In this document: in pieces, positions 41,401 to 50,400 of the stretch
Layout: each line of letters starts with the position of its first letter
Numbering within the stretch: the first letter of the stretch is position 1
Assembly (NCBI GenBank): GCA_009617715.1
Contig: VTFK01000158.1
Span: 124,001-188,000 of the forward strand
DNA length: 64,000 nucleotides
Source of the DNA: Plectrocnemia conspersa
Lineage: Eukaryota; Arthropoda; Insecta; Trichoptera; Polycentropodidae
Direction: 5' to 3'
Notes under the pieces: generated by a model
Seen by the model: the letters and a program-made list of their open reading frames with translations, nothing else
Told to the model about the DNA's origin: nothing
The model's database searches: none
Position numbers and translations under genes: made by a program

Positions 41401-44400
41401 ATCAAACTAAGGTTTTGTAGTAAACTGCTGTTTGTATAATATTTAGAATGATTTAACCAAATACTCGTGATTTAGAAAGTATAACATTAGTATTTCAACG
41501 ATGTCGTTAGATTAATGTATCCATCAAATATTGTAGAAAGTACTTTTAATGATGACTATTACTTCTTATTGCTCTTTAGATGTTTTATTGTGAATTTGAT
41601 GGAAAAAGTTTTGCCAAATATGAAAATAGAAAATAGCATGCCTGAAATGTGTTAATAATGAAACAGTCACAGTCGTAATTGAAATGGTTATTGTTAATTA
41701 ATTAATCATAACTGCAAATCATGCTCGAGTTACGAGAACCATTATGTTAGGTCGAATTAAAATAATGTATTTTCTCCGGTGGAAGTCATTTAACGCTAAT
41801 CACTCGGAATAATTTTACATGGTTAAAAATAAAATAAATAATATTATTATATAATGCGCTTTTCACTCGATCTCGATATTATATTTAAAGTATGACATTT
41901 TATTATAAATTTCTTTATGGGATAATTAGTTTAAATAAAAACCTAACCTAATTGAAAATATAGTTATTATGTTACAATTATACACTGATACGCAGTGCTG
42001 GCTCTAGCGTAATTTGTTTTGATATGACGCGCACCGTTTTAAGAATTCGATGATGTGCCTATAAAAATATATACACAACTAGGCTTTTATATTAAATAGC
42101 GAATAAAAGCTGAGTTTCAATTTATTAGTGTCTTAGGAAATAGTTTATCTTTTATTATATATACTTTTGCGATCCACTTAAGCTCAAGCAAATGTCAATA
42201 GAAGAACATCTTATTACAACATCAAAATAGTATTTTATTACATTAAATACACCGCCATTTCTCAATAATTTATATATTTGTCTCACGCATTTCTGACAAT
42301 ATACACAGCATCACTAAAGCGACTCACTTTCATTTGAGCTTCCTCAAACTTTTCGCAACAACTTAATGAGCTTCCTGTCACGTTTAGCGATTAGTCAATA
42401 CCACTATATCTATATAGAAGCGAGCGCGGAATAGAAATGACCAAATGACAGGAAAAGAAATCGAATTTCCAACTACTTCTACTGCATTATTTTCTTCCGG
42501 ACTTTGGTACGTCACCGTCGAAACAAAACTGTCACCTGGAATGCGGTGCGCAAATATGTAATCGAATGCTGTTCTCCGAGCAGACGAAGTAAGTAGTAAG
42601 GTGGCGGCGAGTGACTGGCTCGAATGAGAAAAACCGGTCTAGAAGTAGCTCAGATATAGCTAGGAAATATGTTGGCTAAGAGGACGCACTGCCAAATGAT
42701 AGGAAAAACCTTGAATAAAAAAAATCATAATCACATATGAATAGAATATGTTCCGCGTATAAAAAAACAATTATATTATAATTGGGACCAATGCGGTCCT
42801 GTCAATGAGGGATGTATTAGTGATTAATATGCATATTGATTATTCATTATTAAAAACTTCCTATATGCATCATTGTATTGTTTGAAAGGCTTATCTTATT
42901 ACATTGTGTGTAATAATTCATACGCGGAAGTAACATGCTTAGTCGTTATCACTTATATAACGCATTGCTTCTTGATATTCTTTTAAAACCCACTTTCTAA
43001 TACATTCGATCACATTTTGGTGATGGCTCGATGGTCTTTTACGAAACTGCTCTCGAAGATGCAAATTGGCAAGCCAGCCATGATCAATCTTTTTAGAATT
43101 AATTCCACCCATTGTGTACGTTCATGAGCATGCATATATAATATTCGAGAGCAGTTGCGTCACGATACGCACGACGATCATTGCCAAATGTTGCTACCAC
43201 CAACAATAATGATTGCCATAGTTAATGTAAATAAACAAGGAAGCGTCTGTGCAATTTTCCAATCAGCAATAATCGACTTTTTCGCAATAGCACATCAAGA
43301 AATGTCCGTGTGCGCTTTATAAAATGGGCTTTTCATTTCGCAATTTGAGAGTTTTCCCAATAAGCGATGGATAGTTGTTGCTATTAATACTAGACAATAC
43401 ATAATATTTTATGACGTAATATTTATTATAGCGTGACCATTTCGTCTATCGAACGCGATCGTGAACTTACTGTATCGCTTACGATTATCACAAATTCATT
43501 GTAGTAATTTATATCTAAATTCGATATTTAAGTTTCTCTTCTATCTGTATATCCACGAATTTTTATTCATAATAATACCATAATTATGTCGTATAGTGAA
43601 AAAAATGTTCATTTGCACAAAAAAGGAGTAACTAATGCATTGTTTACTTCTCGACAAAGTTCAGTTTTTGGTTAGCTTCGCACAATTAAGTTTCAATATT
43701 TATAAATGTAAGTTTTAATTACTTCATATCGTCGAATTGATAGGCATTGTTTTAATCATTATTAATTACTCAGCATCTCGATATAGTACAATGCTAAGTT
43801 GTAGCTAAAAACCCTTCTCTTATAAAGATAAATTAATGGTTGTTGGCCAAAGATACGAACAAAATCACTGGACAGAATAATAATGTTAAAGAAATTAGAT
43901 ATTATAGGTATAAGTGAAATAGTTTAAGGATGGTTTTATAATTATTTAAAAAAGAAAGAAAAAAGTTAAAATAAATTATGCTTATTTCAAAGAGAAAATA
44001 ATATCTCACGGTGTACCGCAGGGGTCTGAATTAGGACCATTGTTGTTTATAATATTAATTATATAATTAATAATATAATTTGCTATAGTTACCTTCTTGA
44101 GTATGCTATCTATGTTTGGGTAGAGGAAAAGTTGAGAAAAACCTCCTATTGAAAATGTTATCATTACTTATGAAATACTAAACTAAATTCAATATCAAAG
44201 TCTTGTGAACTAAATATCAGTCTTTTTATGTTCTGTTTATATTATGTTTTGATTAAATTTATTTAGTGTATAAACAATTAGCTAAATTAAGTTTGTTTAG
44301 TGTATACATAAATAAATGTACAATCCATTTATAGCGCGGTTTAAAGAAATCAAACAATCCACTCACAAAATAATCGCGTATATAGACATGCATGTTTTAG

Positions 44401-47400
44401 CAGTAAAAAATAAAAAATAATATAATAAAGCTGTAGTAGTTTTTCTCGATACTTTCTAAAATATCTTGCAATTATGAGATGTATATAAATATCTTCAAAT
44501 CTGATTATAAAATCAATCCAATTATGTAATACAATGCCTCATATTTTGTTTATTTGTTTTTCTAATTGCATATATACGTTTAAGTTTAGAGGTTTAGACC
44601 ATAGATTCTCAAATTTAATTGACTCATCTCACTTGTCAATGACGACATTTTTCATAGCCCACTTTTAATAATTAATAAATGAATATATTTAATTAAATAA
44701 TTTAATAATCATTAAATATGATTAAAATACTTAAAAAAATTAAAATTAATTACATAAAATTGTGGTATTATTTTAAATTAATCAATTCTATAAAAATATA
44801 TTTCAGATTTAATTACATACGATAACATTTTTCATCGCCTACTTTCGGAAAACTCAATTTCTATCTCACTTAATAATAAATTGTAAACGTAGTAATACCC
44901 ATATATTTTTTAAATTTCACCATAATATTTATAGATTGAAAATAAAACAACTTAAAAAATGATTTAATAAAATAAAACAAAAAACACTAATAACAAAGAA
45001 AGAATATAGGACATTTACTTTATTATAAATATAAAATGCCTAAAACATTTTCACACAACATTTTTTTAAGCAGTAAACTTTTTGCCCACTTCTCCTTGGC
45101 TCCTCCATCGCCCACCAAATTCTCCAGAGCCAGCATTGCCCACCGAGATTCGTCCATCGCCCTTTGAGAACCTATAGTTTAGACGTTATACAAATGTTAC
45201 ATTTTAGCTGAGGTATATTTAAATTTATTATTGAAATGTTTATAGATTTCGATGCGTTATATGTACATAGATTATAAACATTTTTAACCCTTTTCGGGCC
45301 AATCAAAAGAAATCTTTTATCTCGTCTTGCTTAGATTTCTCTCGGGGAATCTCGAGTTGCCCGTAGGCCGAGAAGAAAGTAGTAATACCGATATCTCTAG
45401 TATCTGTAGAGTGCATCGGCGAAGAACAAAAACGAGAGAAAGAATCGGACCACTGGTGGTCAATTACTGATTCGTATCATCGATCCGATCTGGAATGATA
45501 CCAAAATATCTGAATTATATCATCATCATCTATTGTTTTGTGGGCGGAGTTTATGAAGCATGCTCTTAGGTTCGATTGTTCCACGTGAACGTTTCGCTAA
45601 ATATTTACGTTTTTGTCAGCGTTCGTGTGTTGAGGCTTTTACTTTTAAATGCCAGTGTCGAAGGAATGCGGACTGCATTGAGTAATTTGAAGGCTTGCAA
45701 GTGGTCCAAAACCATTACGTTCACGATACCAATTATTCATTAATTCTATTAGAGGTCAATGCTTGCGAGAGAAAAAAATCAACTATCTACACTTGTATTG
45801 ATATGCCAATTTAAATTTTCAAAGGTGAAATGTATCATAATCATGATTTTTTTTATGTTTCCTTTCTTTAGTAGCTAAAGGGTCCTTTAGTTTCTTGGAT
45901 AATGATTTATTGACTTCAATAGTCAAATCTCCGTTACAGCCCGCAGGCATATAGCATTGGCTTTTCAATCCATTGAACACCTTGATCTTCAGTATTTTTA
46001 AAGAGACCCTAAACCTACAGTGTCAACTAAAATATTAAATACATACAGTGGTACCTCGGTTTTCGTCGATAATCCATCCAAAAACAATCGTTGAAATCCG
46101 AAACCGACGAAAACTGAGGCAGCCGACGAAAACAGAGACTAATTTTTCGCGGAAAAATCGACGAAAACAGAAACTGACGATAACCGAAGTCAACGAAAGC
46201 TGAGGTACTACCGTATTTCTATACCATGTAATGTAATGACATATAAAATATAATGCGCTATTGAGTCAATGTCACTCGACCGCGGGCTGGAACGGAGTGT
46301 TGCCATATTGCTGCGTCCTTTCGCGCTCTAACCAACGTATATCATATTTGGAGAAATTTTGCCACATATTACATATTTTTATACCTACAATATTTTTACA
46401 AATATTGTAGATATAATTAAAAATATTACATATTTCTATTATCAACCTTTTCCAGTTATACTTTTATTATTATTAATTTATGTATGAGTTGAAAATATAT
46501 TATTGGTTTTAATAATAGCTTAAAAAAACAGGTAAAGTATGAATCGGTCACATCATATTTGTGGATGATGTAGGTCAAAATAAATAATTTCCTTGTAGAG
46601 GTCAACATGGTGTGCCAGCGTCTGTGCAAAAATGTTACACTCGAATTCTGAGCACGCAACAAGAAAGAAAGTGGTTTCAGCCTGTTTTTTTATATAACTG
46701 TATTCAAGTTTTGCCCATCGATCGGCCGTCTGGACGATTGCCAGAAAGAAAGACCGTTTGACATTTATTTTTGGTGCTAATCGGATGTATATTAATTTGA
46801 TTTTTTCTATTTGTTACAGTCAAAATTTATCTGTCACCGGTTGAGACCCATTGCAACAATGTGGACTACTTCATCCCCGACGAAAATAACGAAACCAAAG
46901 AATTCAACGAAGACGCCATGGCCAGGTAATATTCATCAATCATCAAATAGTAGATTATGATAAAAAAATATGCAGCTTGTATAAGATTTAAAAAATCTAA
47001 TTGTATATATTTTTAGGAATTAATGCATGGCGTACTTTGTCAATATCGTCCACCTGACTACCTATTTTTTGAACATTTTATATATATATATAAAAAAAAT
47101 ACTTTAAATTATGATTGCATAGCACAGACTCCAACAGATTCAAAGCTTTACTATAATTATTACTATACACTGTTTCTATGACATTCAATACAAATTTTGT
47201 ATTACACCTTTTCGTTAAACCTGAACCTCTTTTCTCGCATTGTCATTAGCGGTCAATATATGTGAAAATCATTAAGGGCGAGTTCTCAAAATATGAATCT
47301 TGGATCGTTGCAATTATTGAATGAATGGTATGAGGCTCTAAAATTACCCCAGTTATCCCATAATCTTTCCCGCATATGGTAATGGAATTTATTTATGTTT

Positions 47401-50400
47401 TTCTTAAATTATGTATAGTCAGCTGGTATGATATCTGCCATACAAACATTTTACGGAACTACAAAACATCATGATGTGATCATTTTTACTTGTTACTGTA
47501 CTGTTTCGAAGCTTTCTATTCCACTCATACACTTGGTGAAGTAACATACATGCATCACCATACTAAACTGTAAGTTATTAGTGTACCTTTGTGTTACATG
47601 TCTGCTTCATACTGCCATTTGTCAGCCACTCTTAAAACTATATGTAACATTGTTGCTAATTTGCAAGATTTAATTTTTTTTTAATCATACTTTGAAAGTT
47701 TTCCCTTGACTCATTTATATTTATAATATATTCTGATTGTTACAGATTACACATGGCTCGTTCCACTGTAGCCTTATTCATAGTCGCTTTCGCAACTGTC
47801 TTCATAGCGTTCTGGACTGGAGTCGTAGGTTGCTGGAAGCGGAGTCCTGGCAATGTGACAGCCACTGCAATATTACTATTAGTTACATGTAAGTTTCATT
47901 ACGACATCAGCAATTGGATTTAAACTAATGGATGTGGTCAATCCTTTCCAGGCTTATTAGCCGCAGGGGCCATGGCTCTCTGGCACGGCGTAGAATTTTA
48001 CGAAAAGGAGAAAGTTGTTGGAGAGGAATACTATCAACAATGGAGCAACGTACGTATCAATAAAAAAATAATAATACTAACATTTATTGATAAGGTCTTC
48101 TCATCTTGTAAGTTGAACGTTTATAACTTTAAAATTTTCATTCATTTGAGTATCATGATAAAAAACGTTCAATTTACAAAAAAAATATGAATATATAAAT
48201 TGATTTTTTATAGTGGGCATTGTTTATAAGTTTAATGTATAATTATTATGATGAAAATATATAGGCACTCCGTGACAATTCCTCGATATGGTATGATTGG
48301 TCGTACATACTAGCGTGGCTCAGCGTCGGCGTCTTTTTCATCAGCTCAGTGATGTTCTTTAGCGCGGCTACTTGTCTCAGCAAGGAGAAGCGCAAAGAGC
48401 AAGCCAGTAACGTGCAGTACATCATGCCAGGTTGGTCAGACGAGAAAGAAAGGGAAAGAATCCTAAAACTGGTGGTGAGATAAACTTGCGGAATACGGAG
48501 CCGACGATCTAATGCTGATTGATCCATATATAAATAAAAAACAGGTTGCGGTGAAGAGTGCTGTAAAATACGCCCACTAAATATATATATTTTATCCATG
48601 CATATATTATATTTATATAAAAAAATACTGGTTTTATTATATTTATATATACATGTGTTATATTAAATGTCTAAAACAGTGATGTCCGTACTAAAATGTA
48701 TTGTTGTATTTTTATTAAGTTATTTTATTTAGCATACCCACTACATTTCTGTTCTATTGGACATCACTGGTTTAAAATATAAATAATGTTTTGTGAAAGT
48801 GAAGTAAAACTATCTATTCCATTAACAAGACAGTAAAATTACTTCTATCTGAATAATTAAGTAATTTATACTTGTTTTTTGAAGTCTGATTTTAAAATAC
48901 CTTAGTCGTTATACTTACATTTTTGTGCATCTGATCTAGCAACATTTCTGATCCATTGATACATAGATCTGAAGGAATATCTTTCTCCCTCGAATCTACC
49001 TGAACTGTATTTCAATACTACTGATAAACGCTTTACTCGTTGATCATTTTATACAACAAGATAGCAGCTGTAACTTTACTCGGTTTATTAGACCGAAAAA
49101 ATATTTGTATGCTGACACTATTTGTTGTTTGATCTCTCTAACATCATTAGTATTTCTATCAAAGTCTTAAAATATAGAAAGCATACTGATAAGCAGAAAG
49201 TATACTCGTTTTTTTTTGTATGTTTGTTGGTCCTGCCGAGTCATAACTGACATGTTTTATTTTTTGCTTATCATATTGTCTGTTATGAAATTATCTAATA
49301 TCTAATAAAGTCTTTGCGATGATAATAATTTATTAAGACCAAAATAATTAATGTATAGAATCTGCAGTAATGGAACTTAAAATAGTAATATATCACTTTC
49401 ACAAAATGTATTATCTTACTTATTAATTATTTTAACAATTAGTCATAAATTATAATATATTATTTATTAAATATTATTTTACTAACAAATGCTTTTTTAT
49501 CTTTTCTTTTCATGTATTTTATATCTGTTCTGAAAAATCTTCATTCTTACCATCGGAAAAAAAATATGGAAAATGTCGATGAACTACCATCCGCATTATA
49601 TTTTTGTACATTATTTGTGCTTATTAAACAAAAAAATCGATAACTACGGATATCAAAAACTAACACATAATACGCTGGCTTCGTCGGGATACGCAGACGC
49701 TGCGCGATAACAGCCGCATATGGTACGATTGGTCATATATGGTTGCTTGGTGCGGCGTGGGGCTGTGCCTGATCTCGGCCATATTGTTCTCGTCGGCTGC
49801 TATTTGTCTGCGCGGCGAACGCGAACGAGAAGAAGCGCTCAATATGCAATATCTTATGCCGGGTATGTTGCATGCGTGTGGATTGGATCATGATTGCCAA
49901 AACTTACATTACAATCCATCATTACATGCTTTTGACAATCAAGTTTCAATATGATTATTGATTTTTATTAATTGTACATATAAAAGAACGGTGGTTATAT
50001 ACTCTGTACGAAATGCCAAGTCAGTATTGTGGAGCATTGGCAATGCTTGCAGAAGTATTTCATTACTTTGCAGGTCAAGATTATCTCTTGACTTTTGCAA
50101 ATTAGATTAAAGTGAATCTCATCTTATTTTTATTGATACATTTTAATGAAATACATCTACATATTGACTCAGTATTTCAAACATAGTATAGATTGTATAT
50201 AAATTGTTTTAATAACTTTTTTATGTATGTATTATATATTATAAATATTTTAAATTAGTAGTGTTGAAAGTTCATGATGGTTTTGGCGGGCTAAAAATAT
50301 ATTTATTTAAAAAAGTTTATCTGTGGTTTGGATGTATGTGCTGTAATGTTTTACTTTACATTGAGGGATAACTTTGACCTAGTGTTTCAGTTTTATAAAT

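Noticed and set aside
42453..42588. GC-rich stretch with AG at the left and a strong GTAAGT donor, considered as the missing claudin exon
   Set aside because: The frame that is open from the acceptor ends in phase 2, not the required phase 1, and encodes no claudin-like motif. A GLW triplet occurs only in another frame that meets a stop.
48246..48599. 117-codon minus-strand ORF
   Set aside because: Shadow of claudin-like exon 6A on the opposite strand.
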